DNA of 64,000 nucleotides. Source: JADJOY01 sp016713535 [NCBI: Deltaproteobacteria bacterium]. GTDB lineage: Bacteria > JADJOY01. Location of the stretch: positions 1 to 64,000 of the forward strand of contig JADJOY010000004.1 of NCBI GenBank assembly GCA_016713535.1, given 5' to 3'. Position numbers and translations under genes: made by a program. The notes beneath the pieces were generated by a model. It had not been told where the DNA came from and ran no database searches. It saw only the letters and a list, made by a program, of their open reading frames with translations. Shown in pieces: positions 53,985-64,000 of this stretch (position 1 is the stretch's first letter; the number at the start of each line of letters is the position of its first letter).

Positions 53985-55339
53985 GCGCGATCGAGCTCAA
54001 CTTCGACGGGATCGTCGGGCCCACGCACAACTACGCGGGGCTCGCTCACGGCAACGTCGCGTCGACGACCCATCGAGGGTTGGTGTCGAGCCCGCGCGCC
54101 GGTGCGCTGCAAGGGCTCGCCAAGGCGAAGCTACTCGCGGACCTGGGGGTGCCGCAGGCGGTGGTGCCCCCGCAAGAGCGCCCCGACGTGGCGGCGCTCA
54201 AGGCGCTCGGCTTCGAGGGCTCGGACGCCGAGGCGCTCCACCAGGCGGCGCGCGAGGCGCCGCGGCTGCTCGCAGCGGTGGCGAGCGCCTCGAGCATGTG
54301 GACCGCCAACGCCGCGACGGTCTCGCCGAGCGCGGACACCCGCGACGAGCGGGTCCACTTCACGCCCGCGAACCTCGTCGCCCACCTGCACCGCTCGCTC
54401 GAGCCCGCGCTGGTGGGGCGCGTGCTGCACCGGATCTTCCCCGACCCGGCGCACTTCGCGCACCACGCGCCGCTCGCCGCGACGGTCGCGCTCGGCGACG
54501 AGGGCGCGGCCAACCACACGCGACTGTGTGCGGACTTCGGCCGCGCGGGCGTCGAGCTCTTCGTGTACGGGCGCGACGGGCTCGACGACGCGCCCGGCGG
54601 CGCGGCCCGCTTCGACACCCGCCAGACCCGCGAGGCGAGCGAGGCGGTGGTGAGGCTGCATCGCCTCGATCGGGCGCGGGTGGTCGTGGCGCGGCAAGAT
54701 CCGGCGGCCGTCGACGCGGGCGCGTTCCACAACGACGTGGTCGCGGTCGGGCATCGCAACGTCCTGCTCGCGCACGAGCGCGCGTGGGTCGACGGCGTGG
54801 GAGTGGCGGACCGGCTGGCGCGGCGTTTCGCCGAGGTGAGCGGCGGGCACGAGCTGGTGGTGTGCTGGGTGGGCGAGAGCGAGCTCAGCCTCGCCGATTC
54901 GGTCGGGTGTTACCTGTTCAACAGCCAGCTCGTGACGGTGGGCGACGGCACCATGGCGCTGATCGCGCCGATCGAGTGCCAGGAGCGCGCGCGCGCGCGC
55001 GCCGTGATCGAGCGGCTGGTGGGTGGCCCGGGTCCGATCGCGGCGGTGCACTACGTGGACCTGCGGCAGAGCATGCGCAACGGCGGCGGTCCTGCGTGCT
55101 TGCGGCTCCGGGTCGAGCTGACCGACGCCGAGCGCGCGCGCATGGAGACGGGTACGCTGCTCACCAACGCGCTGCACGCGCGACTCGTGGCGTGGGTCGA
55201 GAAGCACTACCGCGATCGTCTGGAAGCGGCCGAACTCGCCGACTGCAGCCTGCTCGACGAGTCTCGCACGGCTCTCGACGAGCTCACCGGTATCCTCGGC
55301 CTCGGCTCGATCTACCCCTTCCAGCTCGCCGGCGCGTGA
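53981..55339 (+). CDS. astB: N-succinylarginine dihydrolase
   Basis: 452 residues from a GTG overlapping astD. Converts succinylarginine to succinylornithine, CO2 and two ammonia. AstB signatures: NFDGIVGPTHNYAGLAHGNVAS, MWTANAATVSPS, LGDEGAANHTRL (catalytic Glu), AFHNDVVAVGHRNVLLAHE (catalytic His) and MRNGGGPACLRLRVEL (catalytic Cys). It is the last gene of the set; astC (succinylornithine transaminase) and a classical astE are absent from the window. Confidence 0.97.
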   Translation: MSAIELNFDGIVGPTHNYAGLAHGNVASTTHRGLVSSPRAGALQGLAKAKLLADLGVPQAVVPPQERPDVAALKALGFEGSDAEALHQAAREAPRLLAAVASASSMWTANAATVSPSADTRDERVHFTPANLVAHLHRSLEPALVGRVLHRIFPDPAHFAHHAPLAATVALGDEGAANHTRLCADFGRAGVELFVYGRDGLDDAPGGAARFDTRQTREASEAVVRLHRLDRARVVVARQDPAAVDAGAFHNDVVAVGHRNVLLAHERAWVDGVGVADRLARRFAEVSGGHELVVCWVGESELSLADSVGCYLFNSQLVTVGDGTMALIAPIECQERARARAVIERLVGGPGPIAAVHYVDLRQSMRNGGGPACLRLRVELTDAERARMETGTLLTNALHARLVAWVEKHYRDRLEAAELADCSLLDESRTALDELTGILGLGSIYPFQLAGA

Positions 55340-55392
55340 CGCGGGCGGCCCGACGGGAGTCGGGCCCCTATCCGACCCCGGCGGCTTCATTC

Positions 55393-55458
55393 GGAGGGAC
55401 CGCCTCCCGGCGGTCCGTCGGACATCTGGGTCGGTGACGGAGCGCCGACGCTCGAGCC
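55393..55458. repeat. GGAGG-hairpin element upstream of polB
   Basis: Left unit GGAGG with GACCGCC/GGCGGTC stem, identical to the reverse complement of the right unit at 18151-18208; right unit GGTCGGTG, ACGGAG loop and CGCCGAC resembles 18095-18120. It occupies the astB-polB gap. Confidence 0.75.
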
Positions 55459-55491
55459 TCTGGGCCTCGGTCGGCCACAATCACGGGCACG

Positions 55492-58062
55492 ATGACGCAC
55501 GACGGATTCCTGCTCCAGGCGACGTACCGGATCGAGGCGGGGCGGCCCGTCGTGCAGCTCTGGGGGCGGCTCGACGACGGGCGCACGTTCCTCGCTCGCG
55601 AGACGCGCGAGGTGCCGCACTTCTGGATCCCGGCGCGTGATGTCGCGGCCGCGCGGGCGCTGGGCGCGCGACTCACCCCTTCCGACCCGGCCAGCGCGCC
55701 CCGCGTGAGCTTCGACGGCGAGCCGGTCGCGCGCGTCGAGGTCGACCTCCCGTCGCACGTACCGCCGCTGCGGGCGCGTCTCGCGGAGTCGGGCGTCCGC
55801 TGCTACGAGGCCGACGTGCGCTTCGCGTTGCGGCCGCTGATCGACCGCGGTATCCGCTCGCGCCTCGCCATCGACGGCGAGCCGCGTGCCCGCTACGACG
55901 AGGCGGTGGAGGTCGTTCGACGATCCCGACCTCACCTCCGCACCGTTCTCCCGGCCGCCGCCTCTCGACCGAGCGTCCTCTCGTTCGACATCGAGACCGA
56001 CCCTCGCGCGCGCCGCCTGCTCGCCGTGAGCCTCCACGGGTGCGGCCATTCCGAGGTGCTGTTGCTCACGCCGCGCGGCTACGAGTGCCCCGAGTCCGCG
56101 ACCCCGGCCCGCGACGAGCGCGAGCTGCTCGCGCTCTTCGCCGAGCGCGTGCGTGCCCTCGACCCGGACGTGATCACCGGCTGGAACGTGATCGACTTCG
56201 ATCTCGCGGTGCTCGCGCGCCTCGCCGAGCGTGCCGGTGGGCGCCTCGAGCTCGGCCGCGGCCCCGGCGACGTTCGCGTGCGTCCCGCGCGCGGCTTCTG
56301 GGACCGCGCGACGGCGTCGATCCCCGGGCGCGTGGTCCTCGACGGCATCCAGCTCCTCAAGAGCTCGTTCGTGCGCATGGAGAGCTACGCGCTGGGCGCG
56401 GTGGCGCAGGTGGTGCTGGGGGAGACGAAGCTGATCGAGGGGAGCGATCGCGCCGGGGAGATCCTGCGCCTCTTCGAGGAGGACCGCTCCCGGCTGGTCG
56501 CCTACAACCTCAAGGACGCGCGGCTGGTCATCGACATCCTCGCCAGGCTCGAGCTGCTCGAGCTCGCCGTCGAACGCAGCCTGCTCACCGGCATGGCGCT
56601 CGACCGCGTGGGCGCGAGCATCGCGTCGTTCGAGTTCCTCTACCTCGCGGAGCTCGCGCGGCGGGGCGTGGTCGGCCCGACGCTCGCGAGCGCCGACCGC
56701 GACCCCACCGAGAGCGCCGGCGCCGACGAGAGCGAGCCGCTCGCCACCGCCGAGCCCGCCGAGCTCCCCCTCGGTCCAGCCGAGGTCGCCGAGGACGCGG
56801 GCCCCGCGGACGAACCGTCGCGCCGCGGGTCCCGTGCGAGCGGAGCGGCGGTAGCCCGCGACGCGGAGACGATGCTGGGCGGCCATGTCCTCGAGCCTCG
56901 CCCCGGGCTCTACGAGTTCGTGGTGGTGTTCGACTTCAAGAGCCTCTATCCGTCGCTGATCCGCACCTTTCAGCTCGACCCGCTCGGCTTCGTGCCTCCC
57001 GGCACCGAGGTGTCCGACCCGATCGTCGCTCCCAACGGCGCGCGTTTCCGGCGCGAGCCCGGGATCCTCCCCGGCCTCCTCGACGAGCTCTTCCCGCGCC
57101 GCGAGCGCGCCAAGCACCACGGTCGGCCGCTCGAGGCGCAGGCGATCAAGATCCTCATGAACTCGTTCTACGGGGTGCTGGGGACCTCGGCGTGCCGCTT
57201 CTTCAACCCGGACGTGGCCAACGCCATCACCGCGTTCGGGCGCGAGCTCCTCCTGTGGACCAAGGCGCGGATCGAGTCGCTCGGCCACGACGTGGTCTAC
57301 GGCGACACCGACAGCCTCTTCGTGTGGCTGAGCGCCGGGCGGGAGGTCGCCGAGCTCTCGGTCGCAGCGGCGACCCGCCGCGGCGAGGCGCTGCGCGCGC
57401 GCCTCAACGCCGACCTCGCGGCGATGATCGCCGAACGCCACAGCGTGGAGTCGAAGCTCGACCTCGAGCTCGACACCGTCTACCGCAAGCTCCTCCTCCT
57501 ACCGCTGCGCCACGGCACCGGTGGGGCGCGCAAGCGCTATGCCGGCTGGGTCGAGGACGCGCCGGGAGGGCCGGGCCACGTCGAGCTCACGGGGATGGAG
57601 GCGGTGCGCAGCGACTGGACCGACCTCGCCAAGCGGGTGCAGCTCGAGCTCTACCAGCGGCTCTTCACCGGCGAGCCGGTCGAGCGCTACCTGCGCGAGA
57701 TCGTCGATGCGTTGCGCGCGGGTCGCTTCGACGCCGACCTCGTCTACCGCAAGATGCTCCGCAAGGACGCCGCGTCCTACGTGAAGACCACGCCGCCGCA
57801 CGTCGCCGCGGCGCGGGCCACCGGCGCCCGTCCCGGCACCGTGGTGGCGTACGTCGTGACGGTGAACGGTGCGGAGCCGGCCGAGCGCAGGCGCAGCGCG
57901 CTCGATCACGAGCACTACGTGGAGAAGCAGGTTCGCCCGGTCGCCGAGCCCGTGCTCGCCGTGCTCGGGCTCGACTTCGAGCGCGCGGTGGGTGCGCAGC
58001 TCGAGCTCATGCTCGGTGGCGCGCCGAGTCCGGGCCGGCCGCGCGCGCGGCCTCGCCGGTGA
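55492..58062 (+). CDS. polB: Family B DNA polymerase (Pol II-like)
   Basis: 856 residues, exonuclease plus polymerase. Exo I SFDIETD (about 164-170), Exo II ITGWNVIDFDL, Exo III YNLKDARLVIDI; polymerase motif A DFKSLYPSLI (about 481-490), motif B KILMNSFYGVLG (about 553-564) and motif C YGDTDSLF (about 603-610). All catalytic aspartates are present. Between the exonuclease and palm (about 399-458) lies a low-complexity acidic and proline-alanine-rich insert absent from typical Pol II. In other bacteria Pol II acts in damage tolerance and replication restart. It overlaps the convergent hydrolase by 56 bp and has no repair gene nearby. Confidence 0.93.
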   Translation: MTHDGFLLQATYRIEAGRPVVQLWGRLDDGRTFLARETREVPHFWIPARDVAAARALGARLTPSDPASAPRVSFDGEPVARVEVDLPSHVPPLRARLAESGVRCYEADVRFALRPLIDRGIRSRLAIDGEPRARYDEAVEVVRRSRPHLRTVLPAAASRPSVLSFDIETDPRARRLLAVSLHGCGHSEVLLLTPRGYECPESATPARDERELLALFAERVRALDPDVITGWNVIDFDLAVLARLAERAGGRLELGRGPGDVRVRPARGFWDRATASIPGRVVLDGIQLLKSSFVRMESYALGAVAQVVLGETKLIEGSDRAGEILRLFEEDRSRLVAYNLKDARLVIDILARLELLELAVERSLLTGMALDRVGASIASFEFLYLAELARRGVVGPTLASADRDPTESAGADESEPLATAEPAELPLGPAEVAEDAGPADEPSRRGSRASGAAVARDAETMLGGHVLEPRPGLYEFVVVFDFKSLYPSLIRTFQLDPLGFVPPGTEVSDPIVAPNGARFRREPGILPGLLDELFPRRERAKHHGRPLEAQAIKILMNSFYGVLGTSACRFFNPDVANAITAFGRELLLWTKARIESLGHDVVYGDTDSLFVWLSAGREVAELSVAAATRRGEALRARLNADLAAMIAERHSVESKLDLELDTVYRKLLLLPLRHGTGGARKRYAGWVEDAPGGPGHVELTGMEAVRSDWTDLAKRVQLELYQRLFTGEPVERYLREIVDALRAGRFDADLVYRKMLRKDAASYVKTTPPHVAAARATGARPGTVVAYVVTVNGAEPAERRRSALDHEHYVEKQVRPVAEPVLAVLGLDFERAVGAQLELMLGGAPSPGRPRARPRR

Positions 58063-58999
58063 GAAACGGCAGCGCCACCGCGAGGAAGCCCGCGGGATTG
58101 TCGACGTGGGCGAAGTGGGAGGCGTGGTCGAGGGGCACGAAGTCGGCGCTTGGCACGAGCGCGCGGAGCTTGTCGCCCACCGCGGGTGGCACCATCGGGT
58201 CGCGAGGCACGTAGACGAGCTGGAGGGGGACAGGAAACGGCTCGGCGCGCGCGCGCCGCGCCGCCAGCTCGGTCGTGAACGCCGCCATGTGGCGCGGGTC
58301 GAGGGTCTCGCGCAGGATGCGCGTGAACGCATTCACTCCTTCGGGAGTCGTGAGCGGCTCGGCGTACTCGACCGTCTCCTCGCGGGACTTCAGCGTCTCG
58401 TCGTAGTAGTGGACGTTGCGGTGCACCCAGCGCTCGGGGTCGCGGGCGACGAGCGCGGCGAGGAGGCGCGCGCTGCCTGGCAGCGACAGCGCGAAGCGCA
58501 GCGCGTGCAAGCGCGCCAGCGGCACGCCCGGCGAGTGCAGGTTCACCAGACGGCTCATGGCGCCGCCGTCGCGGAGCGCGAGACGCATGCACAGATAGCC
58601 GCCCAGCGAGTTTCCGATCGTGGGGCAGCCGCGGATCCCGACCTGGCGCAGGAAGTCGCCGATCCAGTCGGCGAGCGCGTCGGGATGATAGGAGGCGTCG
58701 GGCTTGGCCGTGCGGCCCGAGCCCGGGAGGTCGGGCGCGTAGACCGTGAAGCGGTGGGCGAGCGGCTCGATCACGTAGCGCCACGAGTAGCTCGACGTCA
58801 TGAGCCCGTGGACCAGGAGCAACGGCGGACCGGAGCCCTGGACGCGGTAGTGGACGGAGAGCTTGCCGAACCCACGCGAGTCAAGGACGGCGTCCACGCG
58901 CTGGCTGCGGAAGTGGCCGTGGGCGACGCGCGGGAGGTCGGGAAGCTCGTCGAACGGGAGCTGCTGGAACGGTCTCGGCGGCACGGCGGGATCCCTCAC
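58007..58999 (-). CDS. Alpha/beta hydrolase
   Basis: 330 residues from a GTG in a GTGA overlap with the upstream propeller gene. Canonical alpha/beta hydrolase order: LSVHYRVQGSGPPLLLVHGL (oxyanion HG), YAPDLPGSGRT, nucleophile GNSLGGY with Ser131, acid in YVPRDPMVPP and catalytic His in LDHASHFAHVDNP. No signal peptide, so cytoplasmic. Related to haloalkane dehalogenase/epoxide hydrolase/lipase-like enzymes; the substrate is not deducible. Co-translated with the propeller protein, which may hint at a shared membrane or periplasmic process. Confidence 0.85.
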   Translation of the reverse strand: MRDPAVPPRPFQQLPFDELPDLPRVAHGHFRSQRVDAVLDSRGFGKLSVHYRVQGSGPPLLLVHGLMTSSYSWRYVIEPLAHRFTVYAPDLPGSGRTAKPDASYHPDALADWIGDFLRQVGIRGCPTIGNSLGGYLCMRLALRDGGAMSRLVNLHSPGVPLARLHALRFALSLPGSARLLAALVARDPERWVHRNVHYYDETLKSREETVEYAEPLTTPEGVNAFTRILRETLDPRHMAAFTTELAARRARAEPFPVPLQLVYVPRDPMVPPAVGDKLRALVPSADFVPLDHASHFAHVDNPAGFLAVALPFLTGEAARAAGPDSARHRA

Positions 59000-60477
59000 T
59001 CGGCGGGAAAGCCGTAGAGCGTACCGTCGATCCCGCCGACCACGAGGGTGCTGTCCGCGATCGCCGGACCGGCGACGAAGCCCTGCAGGAAGGCCCCGTC
59101 CCAGGCCGGCATCGGCCAGCTCCAGAGCAGCTTCCCCGTGGCGCGATCGAGCGCCGCGAGCGCTGCCTTCTGGGGCACCCAGAAGCTCGCCCGCCGCCGC
59201 GCACCCGAGACGCCGGCGTACACACGGGTGGGGGTGACCGCGACGCTCTTCAGGATCCACCCGCCCACGTCGGTGCGCCACTCGGTGCGGCCGGTCGAAG
59301 GATCGAGGCTCGACACGCGGAAGAGATCGCCAGAGCCGAGGTAAGCGTGGCCACCCTCGACCACCGCGGGGGACTCGACCCACGAGCCCCACCAGAACTG
59401 GCTCCACGCGGGCGCCCCGCTCGCGAGGTCCAGGCCCAAGAGCTTGCTGCCGCGCGTACCGACGATCACGCGATCGCCCGCGATCAGGGGTGCACCCGGG
59501 ATCGGATCGCCGGCCTCGAGCCGCCACACCTCGGCGCCGGTCGCGCGCTCGAGCGCGGCCACGCGTCCATGGAGGTCGGCCACGATCACGCGGTCGCCGG
59601 CGAGCGCGGCGCTCGCGCGCACCTTGGCGCTCGCTCCGGCGCGCCACAGGCGGGTGCCGTCGGCGCCGCGAACGGCGTGGAGCGAGCCGTCGCCGCTGCC
59701 GACGTAGAGCACGCCGTCGGCGAGCAGCGGGCGCGGCGCCGCGTGGTCGTAGTCGAAGATCAGCGGGTTGGGCAGGATCCGCGAAACCTGGGCGTCGCCC
59801 AGGTCGTAGCGCCACACCTCCTTGCCGGTGGAGCGATCGAGCCGGAACAGGAATCCCGAGTCGCACACGAAGTAGAGCGCGTCGTCGGTGGCGAGCGCCT
59901 CGCCGAAGATCGGCCGCCCGGCCGGGAACTTCCAGCGCGGGCCGCCGTCGGCGAGGGCCACCGCGAACATGACGCCGTCGGAGTTGCCCACGTAGGCGAC
60001 GCCGTCACGGACCGCCGCGGTCGCGAAGATCGGCCCTCCGAGGCGGGTCTTCCAGCGCGGCCCCGGGCCGCTCGGAGCGACCGGCGACGCAGGCCTGGCG
60101 GGGGGTCGCGTGCCGCGCGTCAGCGTGACCGGGGCGTCTTTCTCGTCGAGCAGTCCCGTGACCGTGAGCCTTCCGTCGCCGCCGAGCGTCAGCGCGAGCT
60201 CGGCGTCGGGGATCGCGTAATGTCCGTCGCCGCGGACCTCGACCCCGCCCGCGGGCGCACCGAAGAAGTGGACGAGGTCGATGGTGAGAAGCGCGGTGAG
60301 CGCGTCGCCGCCGTCGCGGCGCACCTCGAGACCGACATGAGCGCGGTCGTCGGCGGGACCGGCCTCGCCGAGCCAGACGCCTTCGAGGACGTCGTGGCCG
60401 TGCGGCGCCGCGGCGAGCGTGCCCGCAGCGATCGCGAGCCAGCTCACGGCCAGCAGGAGCCTCGGGGCTCGTCGCAT
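58996..60477 (-). CDS. Secreted PQQ-binding-like beta-propeller protein, paralogue 1
   Basis: 493 residues. Signal peptide to about residue 23, a beta-rich N-terminal domain (GVWLGEAGPADDRAHVGLEV), then an outer-membrane-assembly-lipoprotein-B/PQQ-like propeller from about 140. Repeated blade signatures: GRPIFGEALATDDALYF, LDRSTGKEVWRYDLGDA, DGVLYVGSGDGSLHAV, LERATGAEVWRLEAGD, LDRATGKLLWSWPMP and VVGGIDGTLYGFPAE at the end. No quinoprotein dehydrogenase active-site Cys-Cys or heme domain is seen, so it may be a binding scaffold. Fifteen bases separate it from paralogue 2. Confidence 0.85.
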   Translation of the reverse strand: MRRAPRLLLAVSWLAIAAGTLAAAPHGHDVLEGVWLGEAGPADDRAHVGLEVRRDGGDALTALLTIDLVHFFGAPAGGVEVRGDGHYAIPDAELALTLGGDGRLTVTGLLDEKDAPVTLTRGTRPPARPASPVAPSGPGPRWKTRLGGPIFATAAVRDGVAYVGNSDGVMFAVALADGGPRWKFPAGRPIFGEALATDDALYFVCDSGFLFRLDRSTGKEVWRYDLGDAQVSRILPNPLIFDYDHAAPRPLLADGVLYVGSGDGSLHAVRGADGTRLWRAGASAKVRASAALAGDRVIVADLHGRVAALERATGAEVWRLEAGDPIPGAPLIAGDRVIVGTRGSKLLGLDLASGAPAWSQFWWGSWVESPAVVEGGHAYLGSGDLFRVSSLDPSTGRTEWRTDVGGWILKSVAVTPTRVYAGVSGARRRASFWVPQKAALAALDRATGKLLWSWPMPAWDGAFLQGFVAGPAIADSTLVVGGIDGTLYGFPAE

Positions 60478-60492
60478 CGGCGAGGAGTCCGC

Positions 60493-61957
60493 TCAGCTCG
60501 CCGGGAACGCGTAGAGCGTTCCGTCGAGGCCGCCGACCACGAGGGTATCGCCGTCGAGCACGGCACCCGCGGCAAAGCCCCACAGCATCGCGCCGGACGG
60601 CTTCGGCGCTGGCCAGCGCCAGCGGATCTTCCCCGTCGCTCGATCGAGCGCGGTGAACGAGGCGACGTGGCGGATCTCGTAGGGCTCGACGCCGGCGGTG
60701 GCGACGTAGACCGATCTCGCCGTGACGACCGGCGCGCCCCACGACCAGCCGAACACGTCGGTGCGCCACGCGAAGCGTCCGTCGGAGGGGTCGAACGCGA
60801 TCACGCGCCTGAGATCGGAGGAGCCGACGTACGCGATCTCGCCGTCGGGCCGCGTCGGCGTCGACTCGACCCACGAGCCCCAGAAGCTCTGCTTCCAGCG
60901 CGTCTCGCCGGTCGCGGGATCGAGCGCGGCGAGCACGCTGCCGCGGGTGCCCACGATCAGCGCGTCGCCGAGGAGGACGAGGTCGCTGGTGACGGCGCCT
61001 TTCACGTCGCGGCGCCACAGCTCGTGGCCGTCGGCCCGGGCGAGCGCGATCACCCAGCCGTCGAGGGTGCCGAGCACGACCCGATCGCCCTGGATCGCGG
61101 CGGTGGCGCGGATCTTCCCCGGCGCCTCGAAACGCCACACGCGCTCGCCGCTCGCGGCGCTCACCGCATGGAATCCGCCGTCGCCGGCGCCCACGTAGAC
61201 GACGCCATCGGCGAGCACCGGCGCAGGCGCTTCGTGGTCGTAGTCGAACACCGCGGGGTGCGGCAGCACGCGCGACACGCGCGCGTCGCCGAGGTCGTAG
61301 CGCCAGCGCTCCTGTCCGGTGGCGCGCTCGAGCGCGAACAGGAAGCCGTTGTCGCAGGCCACGAGCACCGCATCCTCGGTGGCGAGCGCTTCGCCGAAGA
61401 GCGGACGACCCGCTGCGAAGGTCCACACGCGATGGCCGTCGCGGGTATCGATGGCGTTGACCACGCCGCCGGCCGTGCCGACGTACGCGACGTGGTCGCG
61501 GACGGCGGCCGCGGCCCAGATCGGCGCGCCGAGCTGGGTGCGCCACCGCGGGCCGGCGCCTTCGGGTAGGCGAGTCGGGACCGGAGGGTCGGCCGGCAAG
61601 GTTGCGGTGCGGCGCAGCTCGAGCGGCGTCTTGCCGCCCAGGCTGCCGCGCAGCACGGGCCCATCGAGCGCCAGGTCGAGGCCGAGCTCGGGGACCTGGT
61701 AGTGGTGGTCGGTCGTCACGACCAGCGACGGCAGCGCTGCGCCGTAGAAGTTCAGGACGTCGAGGTAGAACGAGCCCGTGAGCGTGCCCGCCGCGTCGCG
61801 ATGGAGGTCGAGGCCGAACCGGGCGGTGTTGGTGCCGCTGCCGGCGGTGCCGAGCCACTTCCCCTCGGCGGGGTCACGATCAGCCGCGAAAGCTCGCGCG
61901 CAGGCCCGAAGAGAAAAACGACGACCGCGAGCGTGGCGCGTCGTCCGGTGCTCGCAT
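60493..61957 (-). CDS. PQQ-binding-like beta-propeller protein, paralogue 2 (N-terminal frameshift)
   Basis: About 480 residues. From about 61900 the frame reads DPAEGKWLGTAGSGTNTARFGLDLHRD, YLDVLNFYGAALPSLVV and then the same propeller as paralogue 1 (FAAGRPLFGEALATEDAVLV, LERATGQERWRYDLGDARVSR, VVGGLDGTLYAFPAS). The hydrophobic signal-peptide core LAVVVFLFGPAR is encoded just upstream in a different frame, and the ATG at 61957, overlapping the reductase stop, is in the third frame; at least one indel lies between 61890 and 61950. A GTG at 61719 would give only the propeller. Same operon as paralogue 1 and the hydrolase. Confidence 0.75.
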
Positions 61958-62954
61958 CACGAGCGCTCGCTGTCCATGTGGCGGAGCGCCGCGTCCGGGT
62001 ATCGGCACCGGCGGCCGAGCCGGCCGGGATCGCGCGCTCGATCCGTGCCAGCTCGGCGGGCGTGAGCATCACGTCGAGTGCGGCGAGGGACTCGTCGAGC
62101 TGGGCCCGCGTGCGAGCGCCGACGAGCGGTACGACGTCCGGCCCGCGCGAGAGCACCCAACCGACGGCGAGCTGCGCCACGGTCACCGCCTTCTCGGCGG
62201 CGATCGCGCGCAGCGCCTCGACCAGCGCCAGGTTGTGCTCGAGGTTGCCGCCGCCGAAGCGCGGCGAGTAGGCGCGGAAATCGCCGCGCCCGAGTGCCCT
62301 GCCCGCCGACCAGTGGCCGCTCAGGAGCCCGCGCGAGAGCACGCCGTACGCGCTGATGCCGATCCCGAGCTCGCGGCAGGCCGGCAGGATCCGCTCCTCG
62401 ATGCCGCGCGAGAGCAGCGAGTATTCGATCTGCAGGTCGCAGATCGGGTGGACCGCGTGCGCGCGGCGGAGGGTGTCGGCGCCTACCTCCGAGAGCCCGA
62501 TGTGGCGCACCAGCCCCGCCTTCACCAGCTCGGCGATGGCGCCCACGGTGTCCTCGATCGGCACCGCGGGATCGAGGCGCGCGGGGCGATAGACGTCGAT
62601 CTGGTCGGTGCCGAGTCGTTTCAGGCTGTAAGCGACGAAGTTCCCGAGCGCGACCGGCCGCGCGTCGACGCCGTTCCAGCCGCCCGCGGCGTCGCGCAAC
62701 GCACCGAACTTGACGCTGATCACGACCTGGTCGCGGCTGCGGCTCCGGAGCGCCTCGCGGATGAGGAGCTCGTTCGCTCCCATGCCGTAGAAGTCGCCGG
62801 TGTCGAGGAGCGTGATGCCGGCGTCGAGCGCCGCATGGATGGTGGCGATGCCCTCGCGCTCGTCGGCGGGGCCGTAGAGGTCGGACATCCCCATGCAGCC
62901 GAGGCCGAGCGCGGAGACGGTCGGGCCGGTCTTGCCGAGCGCACGCGTGATCAT
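61957..62954 (-). CDS. Aldo/keto reductase (frameshift near C-terminus)
   Basis: About 331 residues. ATG at 62954 with AGGAG upstream. AKR features: LGLGCMGMSDLYGP, ITLLDTGDFYGMGANE (catalytic Asp and Tyr), VISVKFGALRD (Lys), the ...GLVRHIGLSEVG motif, and VAQLAVGWVLSRGPDVVPLVGARTRAQLDE. Notably the usual catalytic-lysine context and YSLLSRGIEE are intact. At about 62004-62006 one base is missing: the expected GDRYP motif is read as GAD in the first frame, while the next frame gives RYPDAALRHMDSERS and a stop at 61957. AKR13-like oxidoreductase using NADPH; substrate unknown. Confidence 0.85.
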
Positions 62955-63065
62955 CGGAGGCTCCTCCCGAGCGCGGATCGTGGCGCCGAGTGTAGCGATG
63001 CGGCGGGCGAAGCGCGCGGGGAACGGCGCGGGCGGGGATGAACCCCGCCCCGACGGACCGGGCCC

Positions 63066-64000
<935 letters not shown>

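Overview
The window is strongly GC-rich bacterial chromosomal DNA with almost every third codon position G or C. Overlapping ATGA/GTGA start-stop junctions are frequent. The gene families (FIST and PilZ proteins, a ferritin-like family common in myxobacteria, secreted lipases of the Lipase_bact_N type, a MoxR/DUF58/DUF4129 cluster, an arginine succinyltransferase operon, YadA-head-like secreted proteins) point to a Gram-negative, deltaproteobacteria-grade organism such as Myxococcota or a related uncultured lineage. This is inference from gene content; no rRNA or marker gene fixes it. No phage, plasmid, CRISPR or transposase gene was seen.

Layout. 0.3-8.6 kb: a GT-like membrane protein interrupted by an amber codon, a secreted lipase-like protein, BolA, a membrane protein, a HAD hydrolase, two tandem secreted paralogues of no known family, and a PilZ protein. 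8.6-18.2 kb is the most plastic part: GGAGG-bounded hairpin repeats, a duplicated 3' fragment of a FIST gene, three intact secreted proteins built of YadA-head/hep_Hag repeats plus two decayed copies, and between them leuC-leuD translationally coupled to an intact FIST gene. 18.2-30.4 kb: a lipoprotein sugar dehydrogenase with a 25-glycine linker, the membrane/DUF4129/DUF4350/MoxR/DUF58 operon, a convergent RDD-SpoIIM-Kef antiporter set, DUF2333 and tRNA-Thr. 30.6-39.5 kb: a large PKD-lipase, a frameshifted propeller lipoprotein, a ferritin-like fusion, a site-2 protease, a frameshifted ceramidase-like enzyme and a sigma-54 activator.

39.7-47.6 kb is a sulfate module: DUF2292 protein, OprP/O-like porin, sulfate-binding protein, CysT, CysW, CysA and a DASS-type anion symporter, with a good -24/-12 sigma-54 promoter candidate facing away from the divergent activator. 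47.6-50.1 kb: DUF805, a B12-radical SAM enzyme, tRNA-Gly and tRNA-Cys. 50.2-55.3 kb: an M20 peptidase followed by overlapping astA-astD-astB for arginine catabolism. 55.5-64 kb: family B DNA polymerase, alpha/beta hydrolase, two PQQ-type propeller proteins, an aldo/keto reductase, and the 3' part of an NAD-type isocitrate/isopropylmalate dehydrogenase running off the right edge.

Two cross-cutting signals stand out. First, a family of intergenic elements with fixed GGAGG/CCTCC ends and hairpin stems that vary in sequence but keep pairing. Second, at least six otherwise well-conserved genes carry a frameshift and one an in-frame stop. The number and single-base character of these breaks suggest sequence or assembly errors as readily as real decay, so those genes are described as one locus each.
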